Below, in pieces: positions 1 to 11,899 of a stretch of DNA of 64,000 nucleotides (positions are counted from its first letter, which is position 1; every line of letters starts with the position of its first letter). Both the position numbers and the translations under genes were made by a program. The notes below the pieces were generated by a model. That model did no database searches and was not told the origin of the DNA. It saw only the letters and a list, made by a program, of their open reading frames with translations. The stretch lies in the NCBI GenBank assembly GCA_003956705.1, contig QZCP01000712.1, forward strand, positions 1-64,000. The letters run 5' to 3'. The stretch is from Brevipalpus yothersi. Lineage: Eukaryota; Arthropoda; Arachnida; Trombidiformes; Tenuipalpidae.

Positions 1-62
<62 letters not shown>
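1..62. repeat. (GA)n microsatellite at window edge
   Basis: About 31 uninterrupted GA units start the window; the array may continue to the left. GA/CT arrays recur throughout the window. Confidence 0.97.
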
Positions 63-65
<3 letters not shown>

Positions 66-907
66 GAGGTATTCTCAAGGACAGTTTTATCAACTTGTAT
101 GCAAGACACGATAACAAAGTTAAACATTACCCTCTGGCTCTTTGGGTTCATCGAGAAATCATGAAAAATGCTCAATAAACAGTTGCCTACAATCAAGAAG
201 ACAAATTAGGATACGTATGTGAGAACCGCTCATCATTTATGAGGAAACTTTGGATATTTAACGTTATTCGCGGAAAGAGACGTAATTTAAGTTCTCTTTT
301 TTCTTTGAGCAGCATTCCTTCACAATTCTTTGAAATGAGCACAATTACACCAAAATGAATACTTTGAGTACATCAATGAATATCATATCTTTGGAAGAAT
401 GAGTAAAATTTTTAGTATGATCAACTATCGAATTTTTTTCAAATCTTCGGTGAAGTGACCCTTATCCTCAAATTGAAAGAGAGTTAGAAGATTCGGAGTG
501 GCCGAGAAATCATGAAAGAGAGAATCATGTTCACAGTCCGTATTCGTTTAGGTTCTATGACCAAAGTTCCTGAAAGTTGTTCTGTAGGGAATTTTGTTAG
601 ATCTAGCACCCAAAAGATCTAACATTAGTTGATTCACATGAATATTTCGATTTACCGGTAAGTTTTATCATAGCAAAACGATTCTCTCCTCTTGACACAG
701 ATATTGTGTCTATGTCGATGTAAAGACTATATATCAGCATAACTGTCGATCTGAAAGTTTCTCACTTTGGTCAGTCTCTTGAACCAAGACTTGCAATGAA
801 AATAGGTTTCAGAAAGAAGATTGTGCCCAGTATTTTCGCTCCGACGGAAAAAAATCGCGACCATAACGTGACTGGAACAGTGTGAGAAAATATACATTGA
901 GGTAAAA
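63..907. other. Non-coding stretch, nothing recognised
   Basis: AT-rich DNA without a credible open frame, splice pattern or RNA gene that I can see. Confidence 0.5.
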
Positions 908-1120
908 CTTCAACATACACATTCTATTTGGTTCTCAGTTTGCGATCAATGCATTAAGTTGGATGGTCTCTGGACACTCGATCACTGCAAGACGGACAAC
1001 TAACTTTGTTCCTAAGTCTGACCATTTGCTAGCTCCTTGAAGCATTGATTGCCAATTTTTTACCCATATAAATGGAATCGCATTCGTCAAGCTACTCCAA
1101 AACTCTTCATCATAGGAAGA
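908..1120 (-). pseudogene. Decayed copy of the small secreted gene at 6662-7592
   Basis: Read on the minus strand, this stretch matches the second exon of the gene at 6662-7592 base by base, including the phrases around the exon end (ttggttctcag), the centre (gcaatcaatgcttcaagga) and the start (tttatatgggt). It carries scattered substitutions and a deletion: the intact gene has 7 more bases before the shared 'caatcaatgc' phrase, so the frame is shifted. The cysteine codons are mostly lost, and I see no equivalent of the first exon with its signal peptide. An 88-codon open frame runs through the copy but in a different reading of the homologous bases. I read it as a pseudogene produced by duplication about 6 kb away, not as a working gene. 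Confidence 0.75.
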
Positions 1121-1675
1121 CTTGATATTTAATTCCAAGAACTTTATTGCTCTACCATTTTTACTTAGACTAACAAACTTGTAAGCGAAATCAATATGCA
1201 AAATTCATCAAATTAATTTTGGTAGGACAAGTTTGAAAAATTCAAAACCTGGGTTAGGAAAATACATAGTGAACAGGAAAAAGATGACAATTCACTACAA
1301 TTATGACTTGAAAAGAGAGAGAGAAAAAAAGGATATAGATAGAACACAGTGTGCGGATGACTTCAGAGGAACAGACTTTGATTTTTGAAAAACCTTTCTA
1401 CGACTCGAATCATTGATTGTGGTGAACATTTCCAATAGAAAAATCAAATATTGTCCATGCAATTCTTTCAAATTTGCAGGGAAGTTGTGTGTATGGCTCA
1501 ATAATAGAGGGTGATGCTTTCAATCGATAAACTCAATTCAATCACTCGCAACAACAAATAAAATGGAAAATAATGACGCGAAAAAGACGATAAAACACTG
1601 GGAATAGAAGTCAAGTTTTGGTGTAGGTGTGTTGGTGATATGAAATGATGACTTGATGAGTTATCCAGGATTTGG
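1121..1675. other. Non-coding stretch between pseudogene and serine-rich gene
   Basis: AT-rich, with a short purine run near 1314-1330. No coding signal that I trust. Confidence 0.45.
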
Positions 1676-2853
1676 TTAATTTGTGTCAGAAAAGATCCAA
1701 TCAGTACGAGAATTTGACTTTTTAAGTTTCAATAAAGTTTTTTTGTTGAATTTCAACTTGGAAGGCCTTAATATGGAGGAAGTAGTTTTGGCAATAGAGG
1801 GGCTGCCTCTGGAGTCAGTATCTGATAGAGATTTTCCTTTGGAACGACTTAGCCTGTCTTTCCACTGACTTTTGAGAATCTGGGTGATTTTGTTTTTCAT
1901 CAGCGTTTGCTGTGAGTCATCATTGTAATGTTTGATTATCGAGCGCCGAGAACATGAGGACGATTGAGATGACGCTGATGATAAAGATGAATACTCTGAG
2001 ATAGATCTCTCAATTCGGTTTCGAGGAGCATAGGCATCGCTGGGTCTCGGAGTAAAAGCGTTGGAAGCCGGATTAGAGGGACAAGGCTCAGAAAACGATG
2101 GCTCTGATGTTTTCGCCTTCTTCGCACTTCTATCTTCAATCTGACCGGATAGAGATGAAGAGGATCTTCGAGTTCTCCGACCATGATTTGGAGACAAATC
2201 TTTACACTTATCCGTGAAGGATCGAGCTACCCAATCAGATATGCGCTTTTGTGCCAGATAGGATTGATTTCTTCGACCGGCGTCTGATTTGGTAATTTTT
2301 TCATTGTTCTCAGAGATTATGGCCTTGTTTTCCGCAGATTCAAATTCAGATTCTGGAAAAAATGAAAACAAAAAACATTGCAAGAATAGAAAATTTTTCA
2401 GTCAATAATGATAAACTTGAAAGGCCCAAAGTTGACCCTTGTGACACGAACTCTTCGCAACGTTTTGCAAGTATTTTCACATACCATTTTGGCGAAGATT
2501 ACATTCCAACGAATCAGATTCAATAGTTCCACCATTTCCTTCATCTGTGGTAATAGTTACGGAGTCCTGGGTGGAAAAGATAGAAATCTTGTAAGACCTA
2601 AACAGTGAACTTCTTTTCACAAATTTTATTTACAAAAACTTACCTGATTGGTTGACCTATCAATTGATGATGGTGACAGTGAAGGTATGTTGATCCCCTC
2701 AGACACACTATCGTGTCCACTCACATCCCAATGATCATTGGTTGAACCAGTGTGTTCTACACCACTTCGAATTGTTGCTCGAAGTGAGTCCTCATAACAA
2801 TTATTATCATTATATACCAACGTATTTGCTTCTTCCTTGGGAAGACAAGACAT
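1676..2853 (-). CDS. Unrecognised serine-rich, basic protein (3 exons)
   Basis: I do not recognise this protein. Three exons join in phase: 2853-2644, 2566-2485 and 2352-1676, giving 322 residues. The introns have good borders (CAG/GTAAGT and TTTTCCAG in minus sense). Exon 1 gives an acidic start (MSCLPKEEANTL). The middle exon is short (82 bases) and the phase holds only when it is included, which supports the model. The long last exon is rich in serine, arginine and lysine, with clusters such as RRTRRSSSSLS and SSLSSASSQSSSCSRRS, then a lysine-rich tail (KFNKKTLLKLKK). There is no signal peptide, membrane segment or known domain. The composition suggests a disordered nuclear protein, but that is inference. 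It lies head-to-head with CABLES, with about 920 bases between the two starts. Confidence 0.7.
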
Positions 2854-3776
2854 CTCGATTGTATATTAGTAGAGCAAAATAATCAATTCCAATCCACCCA
2901 TATTATGGACAGTAAGAAGGATTACAAAATTATTCACATTGTCAATCGATGTGATCCAAACAAACAAGAACAATCAACTTTGTCAACTTGTCTTCTCATG
3001 AAGAAGGAGTAGAAGAAGATTAACTATCTGTTTACACACAAGCACGCTCAATTATCAATTATCAGTTGCGCGCTCAATGCCTCACCAATATACCATGAGG
3101 ACAATATTTGGTATCCAATAAACGACACACATTAACACCAGTATATTGTTCATCAATTGAAGAAGTAAATTGTTCAAATTAATGATAGAAATTAATTAGT
3201 CAACAGTTAGAATTGAATAAATCAATGTAAAAACATTCAACAAAAAAAGGTTAACATCGATGAGTCATCAACTGATTTGGCGCACTTTTCAAATAAACGT
3301 TGGCCAATCGGAATGGATTGTTCAAGCTGATCCTGATCATATAGAGAGGTATGATGTCAGTCGTATTCTGTGTTGTGAGTCTTGTTGCTTAACGATCAAA
3401 AGAAATATTTTTTAGTCGTTCTTGTACATTATAACCTGTACATGGAGGGAATAAAAATTGTCCAAATTGAGAATATTCTGAGCCCATGTTCAATTGGAGA
3501 GCTCAGAACTTTTACTCTACTCCATCGATCGATTGATAAGTTGATCAAATGTCGCGCCACAGATGGCCCATTTTTTTTTTGCTCTCGAGACTCTCGAAAA
3601 TTGTGAGAAAAGGAAAGTGAATCAACATCAACCGATTATTGCTCCTGATTGCTGGTTAATTACTACTGCTACAGATAGTAGCTGGGTTACTAATTTTTGT
3701 TGGTAGACAAGTTTTATGGTTTTGCTGTTTGTGGGACAAAGTCCAAAGTCTCTAAATCTGTGGTGTTTTGTGGTTG
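2854..3776. promoter_or_regulatory. Shared divergent upstream region
   Basis: Intergenic DNA between the starts of the serine-rich gene (minus) and CABLES (plus), so it probably holds both promoters. An in-frame stop upstream of the CABLES start, near 3752, shows that the CABLES frame does not extend left. No individual regulatory sites were identified. Confidence 0.4.
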
Positions 3777-6306
3777 ATGGCCACGGTTCTAAAACGTCAG
3801 GAATCGAGAAGGTGAGTGAAGCTTTATCGATTCGAATGCGGAAAAGCTTTTAACTTGACTTTGTACAATTGTATGTATTTATAAATATACACTTATATTC
3901 CTTTCCTCATGGTTCCTAGGAGATTGGCTGCGACTGCTTTTTTGACCAATATATCATTGGATGGAACGAATACAAAATTAGGGCCATTTGTGAGTGTAAA
4001 TCGTGCCTCAAAAACTGCTACTGATCATCACCATCGACGCTCGGATAAAGCAACATCTCCAAGCACCGTTACTCCCACCACTAATCAGCAATCAGAAAGC
4101 TCCACTTCAACTGCCGCCGAATGCTGTGAAACACAAAACAGAAGTAAAACAACTGAAGATGATCACAAAAATGATCAAGACAGCAAATCGTCTCCCAAAA
4201 CGAGACGACAAAGCTGTTCTCTACCTCTCGGACGACATTCTACTTCGAAAGACTCTCGATCATCGACTGCATCCAATGCAAGGTATGCTTACATTTTATC
4301 TAATTGAAATTCTCTTTTCAACTTTTATTTACTATTCTTTCTCTAGCACAATCCAAGCCTCCGAAGGACGATCCAATTCTTCATCTGTTGGCAGCTATAA
4401 GAAAAATCAATTTGATGTCCCATCAACTAGTGGAGCTCCTTATGGACATCATAGTTGTCAAGATATTGGTGAGTGATATAGCTATATTTTCTTCACAGTA
4501 CTACATATTCACAAAAACCTCAATTATCTGGAACAATCAATGAGCTGATTTTTAGATATTTTTTGACCTCGTTTACACTTCTAATTATTCTCTCTTTATT
4601 GACTCACCTCTCTCTCTCTCTATTTTCTTCGCATTTCTAGTTGCGATTGACTCACAGCAATCGTTGAAAAGCCGAACTTCCTCCATAAATCGGAGTTCTG
4701 ATTTACAAATTCCAGGAAAAACAAGTAATCTCTGTTTAGATGGAAATGGCCAGAAGCAGCAAGTTCACTTCATGCCATCGCCCCGTGACTATGCAAACTC
4801 CAACGAAAAGTACATGTTCATCACATCGAAGCGAATTCCATTGGCAATGTTCTCTTATATTCCCTACTCTCGTAAGCCTGTGTATGGAGCAAATAGGTGA
4901 GAGCAGTGAAGCTTAAGATTTCCCATAATATCGATTAGTATCTTCCTGTATGGCTTCTTTTCGTGCTATAAAATCATACTAGTCATGCGATTCATTGATA
5001 TTACATCATTATTTTCATCAATTTTGATTCTTCTTCTCCCTATTTTAATCACTATAGAGATATGAAACAAGATCCTTTCAATAAAAGGAGACATGCATCT
5101 GGCACTCATCAGCTTTCGACGATAACAGATGGACCTGATCCGATGGATCTTCTCTCCTTACTTGGTTTTGAGAAACCAAGCGATGGACTAGATATATCTT
5201 ATAGTTGTCTCTTAAATCCAACTTCTAAGACTGGTTTGAAGAAAGGAAAAGTTCATTCAAATGATCATGCATTCGTTGGTCGTTGCATTTCCTATGATTC
5301 TGGTGTAACGAATCCTAAACAGCAAGGTGGAAGTCATTACTTGCTACATCAAATGACCGCCCCATCGAAGCTCCCAGAAGATGATCCCAATCAGTTGCGA
5401 GATAAGCATCAATATCATTCCCTAGCCAGCCACATGAATTTGAAATATAATCCAGATATTCTCGATGATCCTGAATTGATCGCCGGCAAGCACAGTACAT
5501 TATTAGACTTTCCATCTTACTTGGTGAGTAAAACCTCTACCACTCACTGATAATATCTGTTTTCCCTAATTTTCTCAATTCTCTCTGTTTAGACTTCTAT
5601 CATCAATTATGTGAAACCTTCAGATCTCAAGAAAGAGTTGAATGAGAAATTCAAAGAACGCTTTCCATGTATTCAACTTACACTGAGCAAAATGCGGAGC
5701 TTGAAACGCGATATGTGTAAGATTGCCAAGTACGAGGTGAGCAACATTTTCACACTGGATTACAAAATCAATTGAACAGTTTAATGCAAATCTAAATGCA
5801 CATTACCTTTCGATAAAATTTCGATATATCAAATTTGATGGAAAGGGAGCTTTTTTCAAAACTCAATTTTGATCATCACCTTTTCTTGTGCTCATATTGA
5901 ACAAATGTTTCCACTTTTGCAGGGTAATATTGATCATCTCACCGTTGCACAAGCGTATGTTTATTTCGAGAAATTGATTCTCAGACTCCTAATCAACAAG
6001 CAAAATCGAAAGCTATGCGCTGGAGCCTGTTTATTGTTGTCCGCAAAACTGAGCGATGTGAAAGGAGCGGAGTTGAAAAAATTGATAGAGGTGAGTTGAT
6101 AGTTTCCTTGATCTACATCAAGACTTACGTAGCATCTATCTAATAAATTATCTCTCCACCGCTAGCGGATCGAAAGTGTTTTCCGTCTGGATCGGAAAGA
6201 CTTATTCGCTATCGAATTTGGTGTTCTTGTTGCTCTGGATTTCGGCCTTCATTTGCCGATCAGTGAAACCCTTTCTCACTATCAACGCTTGATGTATGAG
6301 ACATGA
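3777..6306 (+). CDS. CABLES: CABLES: CDK5 and ABL1 enzyme substrate, cyclin-box protein
   Basis: CABLES proteins link cyclin-dependent kinases (CDK5, CDK2) to tyrosine kinases such as ABL and carry a C-terminal cyclin-like box. Eight exons join in phase: 3777-3811, 3920-4282, 4347-4468, 4641-4896, 5058-5523, 5593-5736, 5923-6090 and 6166-6306, for 564 residues. The family signature RRRLAATAFLTNISLDGT lies at the N-terminus. It spans the first junction (GAATCGAGAAG/gtgagt), so the 35-base first exon is needed to complete it. A serine- and glutamine-rich disordered part follows. Next comes KRIPLAMFSYIPYS, typical of the family. The last three exons give the cyclin box (TSIINYVKPSDLKKELNEKF, HLTVAQAYVYFEKLILRLLI, RKLCAGACLLLSAKLSD), ending LSHYQRLMYET. 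An ATG at 3909 lies inside the first intron and is not the start. Length is close to vertebrate CABLES (about 480-630). Confidence 0.93.
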
Positions 6307-6661
6307 TAAGGTTCGATAGAGCATAATCTTCCTTAATCTAGTTGTTATGAAGTTCTTCCCATGATTTTCAACAGTTGACAGAATTTGATGTTATAATCTA
6401 GGATCGAACTTCACATTTTTAGAAACCCTCCTCATGTTAGTCGAGGTTATTGTTTCTCATGCGTTTAAGAGTTTTTCTTCCAAATTTTGTACGTGAACCT
6501 AACAATAGTTTTATAACTGTTAGAGACCCCAGGTGAGCCTCTCTAACCTGGCAGGATTATTTTGATTTGTTTGAATAGACATCTTGACAAGCTCGTCTTG
6601 ATTTCCAACGATGCTGAAATGTTTTTGTGCAAGCAAAGACTTTTGATTATCTTCAACAGAC
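6307..6661. other. Convergent 3' flanks
   Basis: Space between the stop codons of CABLES and the small secreted gene; likely 3' untranslated sequence of both. No other feature seen. Confidence 0.5.
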
Positions 6662-7592
6662 TCAACGTGGATCTTTTTGTCTCTTATATTTCCCTCCTCT
6701 TGTTTTAATCATATCCCGATCTCCGTAAGTGTAACTCGGCTGAGTCGTCATGAATCCATCGATCTCTTTACGACATTGCTGCGAATAAAAATGCGAATAA
6801 ATTTCATTTTGCAGAGTTATAGCAGTTAAGGGGCCAAAATTCAAATATTAAGAGCATACATGATGTTGGAAACATATGTCTTGATTTTAAATGGAATGAT
6901 TGGCCGATAAAATGGCAGGAAAAGTGGAAGTAATTTTCTTAGAGGAAATAAAGATACATTCCAAAACTTACCAAAAGTTTGCACATCAGTTCTTGATTGT
7001 GTAGCTCAGTTCTGTCATTCCCAATCGTCTGAAAGTGAAATGTCTCATTGATTAGAAAATTATGAGAAAAGATTCCTTCATTAGAGCTATTCTAGATGTT
7101 CGAGATAGAACTTCAACACGTACATTCTGATTAGGCTTGGTTCTCAGTTTGTATTCGATACAGTAAGCTATATGGTCTCTGAAAACTTGATCACTGCAGA
7201 ATCGACGCCTTACTTCGTTCCTGGTTCGACCATTTGCTAATTCCTTGAAGCATTGATTGCGTATTGCCACTTTTTCACCCATATAAATGCGATCACATTC
7301 GTCTAGCTCCTCCAAGACTCTCACCGATAAGTCCTCATCACCTGAAATTGATTTCGATAATTAGTTTAATCACAAGTAATAGTGATAAGTTACAAAAAAA
7401 TTTAATCAACTAACGGCAGTAAGTATTCAAGGTGAGTCTAAGCTCTTCATCCAAATTTTTGTTATCAGCTAATTGTGATGATTTCTGAACACTCGAAAAA
7501 AACTGTTGCTGAGTCATGTCTATTGCAAACACAAGGAAGATCGCCACTTGATATATCAAAGAACTCTTCAAAATGAAGAGAAACATCACCAA
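6662..7592 (-). CDS. Small secreted cysteine-containing protein, family unknown (4 exons)
   Basis: Family not recognised. Exons 7592-7415, 7341-7124, 7028-6972 and 6778-6662 join in phase to give 189 residues. The first exon starts MVMFLFILKSSLIYQVAIFLVFAI, a convincing signal peptide or anchor. Seven cysteines follow in the mature part (in contexts TYC, DEC, NQC, RFC, AYC, LMC and QC), suggesting disulfide bonds in an extracellular protein. The C-terminus is basic (KTRGGKYKRQKDPR). Splice borders are good for introns 2-4; the first donor (C/GTTAGT) is weaker, but the phase fits. A decayed relative of exon 2 lies at 908-1120, on the other side of CABLES, so this belongs to a locally duplicating family. 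Function cannot be assigned from the sequence. Confidence 0.72.
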
Positions 7593-8147
7593 TCAATTAT
7601 TCATCACCTCTTACATTGGAACTTTACAATGAATAACTTTTTTCCAATTTTTGCCATATTTTACAATGCTGAGGCGATGTAAATCATCACTTTGTTTACA
7701 GTGAAGCAGGTGATTAAATCTAGATGAAACAAGAACTAGCATAGATTATTGGGAGGGACTCATCATCATCACTATCAGTCTACCAGTATCAACATTCAGA
7801 AAATGAACATTTTTTGAGTATAAAATTTATAACAGATATGAATGGCTAGGAAGAAAAGTCTGCTTTAATATGCAATTTAGAATGAAAAAAATTCATCAAG
7901 ACAGATAATACAAGAGTCAACAATTACTCAAATTCTAAGAGTGAGTAGATTTTTGTAAAAATTTCCTTGTAAAGAAAACCTCCATAGAGAAAGGATACAA
8001 TGGATTAATGGACCTGAGGTCATGTTGAGGAACATATTTTGCCAATAAATATGCTAGAAAAATTCTCTAAGAACCAATGATACTCTAATTGATTGACTTC
8101 ATTTGGAGGTAACGTGCAAATTGATTCTAGGTAGAATGAAAAATTGT
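7593..8147. other. Intergenic, nothing recognised
   Basis: AT-rich spacer between the small secreted gene's start and the GK5 stop; presumably the promoter of one and the 3' flank of the other. Confidence 0.4.
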
Positions 8148-9837
8148 TCAAAAAACATTTTTGATTCTCTTTTCTAATTCATTTCTCCACCTGAAATAGT
8201 GAGCTATACTCTTCGAACTATCACTAGGCTCAAAACACTTATCTACTATTTTCATCTCCTTGAGACTATCCAAATCCTTGAATAATCCTGATGAAAGCCC
8301 TGCCAACAAGGCAGCACCCAGAGTGGACATTTCGACCGTGGAAGCCCGTAAAACTCTTTTACCACATAGATCAGCGATCATTTTCAGAACGAAGTCATTC
8401 TTTGCGATTCCACCATTCAAGCTGTAAGAGGCAAAATATCCAGAGTTCTGATAAGAATGATTGATTATACTTGAAAACCCTTCTCTTACCAAATTGAGTT
8501 GAGCTTGATCTTTGCCTTCGATTCGACTTGATCAACCAATCGTTTGACCTGAAAGGATATAGATTCAAGGAGAGCTCGAACTAGATGGCTTTTTGTGGTA
8601 GTGGGTCGTATTCCGATATATGAGAAAGTGGAAAGTGGATGATCAACTGATGTAGCTAAATCTGATAAAGGAGGAAGAAAAAATACTCCATCGCTATCTG
8701 GCACTTCTTGGGCAATTTTGGCGGAATTTTCAGGCTTATCAAACAATTGAATCGATTCAGCCCAATTAATCAATGATCCACAATCGGCTGAAGATGTCTC
8801 AAGCAAATAAGTAGGTCTTTGATCACCGGTCAATTTCCAGCCCACAACTGGATAGAGACTTCCTAATGGCGGATAGATTTTCTCGTGAGTGTTTACATTG
8901 AAAAACATACCAGTACCGATCGTACATTTGGTATCTCCTAAATGAAAACAATTTTCACCGAAAGTAGCTGACTGCTGATCACCTACAACAGCTCTAATGG
9001 GTATCACTGCACCAAAAATGTCTGGCTGAACTAGACCAAAGAAACCGTTTGTGTCCAAAACTTTGGGCAACATTCTTTTGGGAACATTGAACAGGTAACA
9101 AAGTGTTGAATTCCATTCCATTGTAAATGGATCATACAGCCCTGTGACACAAGCATTAGTGGGATCGGTAGCATGGATTGAGCCATTGGTGAGTTTCCAA
9201 ATCAACCAAGTGTCAACCGTACCAAAAATTGCAGATCCTCGATTTGCGGCGTCCATAAGACCAGGAATTTGCTTAAGAGCCCAGGAAAGTCTAGATACGG
9301 CCATCTCATTGATACATTCGAAAGCGGAAGCTCTCAAATATCTCACACTTCTGGTTAAATAGTACATTATTTTGGTCGAAAATCGGAGAAGTTTAAGTTT
9401 GAAAGACTTATTGTACTGATGACAAAGATGTGTGGCTCTGAGATCTTTCCATGTTATGATGTTGTGATACATTTTACCATCACTGGGATTCCAGGTTACA
9501 AATGAGTTTCTTAGAACTGAGATTCCCATCGATGAGATCCTATTGGGATCAATATTTGCCTCTAGTGGTGATAAATGATGAGGGAAAATGGTAAGAATTT
9601 TCAAGACCATCAACAGTTTTACTCACTTTTTATCGTTTCCCGGCACATTTGCACGATACTGTTCCACATGACATCTGGATCAATTTCAATATAGCCCTGT
9701 TTAGGAGTTAACAAGATTTGTCTTGCTGTCTCCGATGAAACGATTCGACACGATTGATCATAGATGCAGCAGGTCATCGTGGTGGTCCCAATATCTAGTC
9801 CCAAAACAAAACATGGTTCCCCTTGATCCATCGCCAT
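8148..9837 (-). CDS. GK5: Glycerol kinase 5-like FGGY carbohydrate kinase
   Basis: This FGGY-family kinase resembles GK5 (putative glycerol kinase 5) more than classical glycerol kinase. Three exons join in phase: 9837-9627, 9561-8490 and 8421-8148, for 518 residues (human GK5 is 529). The N-terminal phosphate loop FVLGLDIGTTTMTC is present. The family phrase EIDPDVMWNSIV follows, then WKDLRATHLCHQYN and FGTVDTWLIWKLTNG. VVGDQQSATFGENCF carries the conserved Asp expected of the catalytic base. The second lobe has TKCTIGTGMFFNVNTH and LNGGIAKNDFVLKMIADL. The last junction must use the acceptor CTTACAG next to 8421 to restore the LNGGIAKND motif; the open frame upstream of it, to 8492, is intron. 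FGGY kinases use ATP to phosphorylate a polyol or sugar; the GK5 substrate is not settled. Confidence 0.93.
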
Positions 9838-11899
9838 ATTTATTGGGTCTCAGTACTTTCACTGCAATCACTCTCAATAATGCTTCAGCTGAGACCAGGA
9901 AACATCATTAATCACTGGATGGGCTTGTCACTTCTGTACCGGAAGAGAGAGAGAGAGAGAGAGAGAGAGGTAAAGTCACTGAATTCATACAGAATTTAAC
10001 TTAGACTCGAATAAAACAAAACTTACCTGATTGCATAATGTTCATGATTGATTGAAACAAGCATGTTGAACAAAAAGCATTAGTTATGTTAACTGAACAT
10101 AATCAATTAAATCTACATGCTTTGGAAGCATGTCGGCGGCTCATGTTTACAGGAAAATGATCTAAGAACGCATGACACCGCATTACGAGGTGGAACCACC
10201 GAAAAAAAAATTCATGGAATTCTCTTCGAGAGATGAAGAGTGAATTGGATTAGCTTGTATCGCTTGGATGGGTTTTAATTAATTGGAAAATTAATAGGTT
10301 TATGCGAAATTTTTCGGATAGAAAAGTACACCGATTTCCTGATACCCATCTGATGAAGTGCCTTTGAATATAGTTCTGAAGAACGAGATTCTAATGAAAT
10401 TTCGAAAGAAGAATGCTGGAGACAATCATCATGAGAAAAAACTGAGTGAGAGTTGTCATGTTGAAAATTAAAAATACTCAAATTCCCTTGTAATGTCATT
10501 TGCAACTTATCTTCTCAAGGAAATCTGATTAGGAGAACAGTCGAATTGTTATGCATTGACCTGATTAGAGGTATCATGAGAGAAGCTGATGAGGCATCAG
10601 ATTCTTGGAAAAATGGATATACAGTGTTTTAGAAGTGCTGGATTTCCCAAATTAATTGCTTATGGCTAAATGCCCTAACTGAAAGTAAAAAGCACATGAT
10701 CAGTACAAGGCTTGCAGAACGAGTCGAGGAGCTGATAGAGAAACAGGGTCTTCAAATTTTATCTTTCATTCTTATGACTAACAACTTGTAAGTAATCCAA
10801 CCTCAAGAGAGTTAATCTCTCATAATCGATTAAATTTTGGATAAGTTCCCTGAGCTATGGATAGCATAGACCTCAGCATGGAAAAGAAGGAAAAAGGAAA
10901 TAATATCAAATCACTAGAACTTTCAGGATCAAAATGGTTCTGAATATCTTCTCCTCTTCATTAGGTTGAATAAAATGAATTTTGTAAGTTTGAAAAGTTA
11001 ATAAGAGAATGAAATAAACTATCTCAACCATAATAATAAAATGATTATTAACATACCACTAGTTTTATGATGTAAGCTTGATAAGAGGAACGGAAGTTCG
11101 TGTCTTCCACAACCTATTCATGAATCGATTAGCATCATCGATACTAAGGTTGAATGGCACTGGTAAATAGTTAAGGCAAAACTTTTGGATCAAATTATGA
11201 TGCATTAAATCATGGAAAATTGTAATATGATAGTATTGGAAAAGGATTCAATAATTGTGATAGAAAGGATCTGATAACTTTCATCAAAAGTGTTGATGAT
11301 CAAAATGAAGAGGAGTGTCGAGTCAGGAGAATGGTTATCTCACCGTAAGTTTCTCAAGGAAATCTCGATACAAACATGTTGAACTTGAGTATTACAACAA
11401 TTCAACTGTGGAATGGGGTGCAATTTTCATGTCAAATCTTTCCTACTTTTCCAATGACTTAGTTGTTCTCCCCCTGAAGAAGGGATGTTGAAAAATTCGA
11501 ACGCTACCGTTTCATGAGGAAAGAAAGTGGAATCAATCAAATCGTCAAAATTCACAAAACTTAAGAAGCTCTCCATCAGCTTCAGTGCCATTAGTTGATC
11601 TCATGGAATATTTCTACGCAATCATATCACCCTAATACGCTAAAGCAGGAAGAATTTCTCTTCAATTCAAGAGAGATGGAAATTCAGCATCGATTGAGGC
11701 CTCATAGATTTCCTGATAGTCCTTAGAACATTCAGATGTTCGAGGTTGAAAAAATTTTGTATATTTTGAGGGATGCAAGGCCTCAGTAGTCTCATAAATA
11801 TTTTGAGCTCATTAGCAATCTTTACAAGTTTAGAACATCCAAAGGGGTGGGAAAAAAATTAAAGTTTGTCATATTAATGTAAGAAAGAGAGAGATAAAA
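9838..11899. other. 2 kb intergenic stretch with a GA repeat
   Basis: Contains a (GA)n run at about 9943-9969 and AT-rich DNA without a credible gene. The left end is the GK5 upstream region; the right end is the 3' flank of ORC3. A small open frame at 10275-10505 has no recognisable content. Confidence 0.5.
9943..9969. repeat. (GA)n microsatellite
   Basis: About 13 GA units directly upstream of GK5. Confidence 0.9.

Noticed and set aside
4003..4476. 157-codon frame overlapping CABLES in another frame
   Set aside because: Its right part shares the frame of CABLES exon 3, but its left part reads out of frame through exon 2 and the intron.
8422..8492. Continuation of the GK5 last exon upstream (MVREGFSSIINHSYQNSG)
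   Set aside because: It is intron: only the acceptor next to 8421 keeps phase and restores the FGGY motif.
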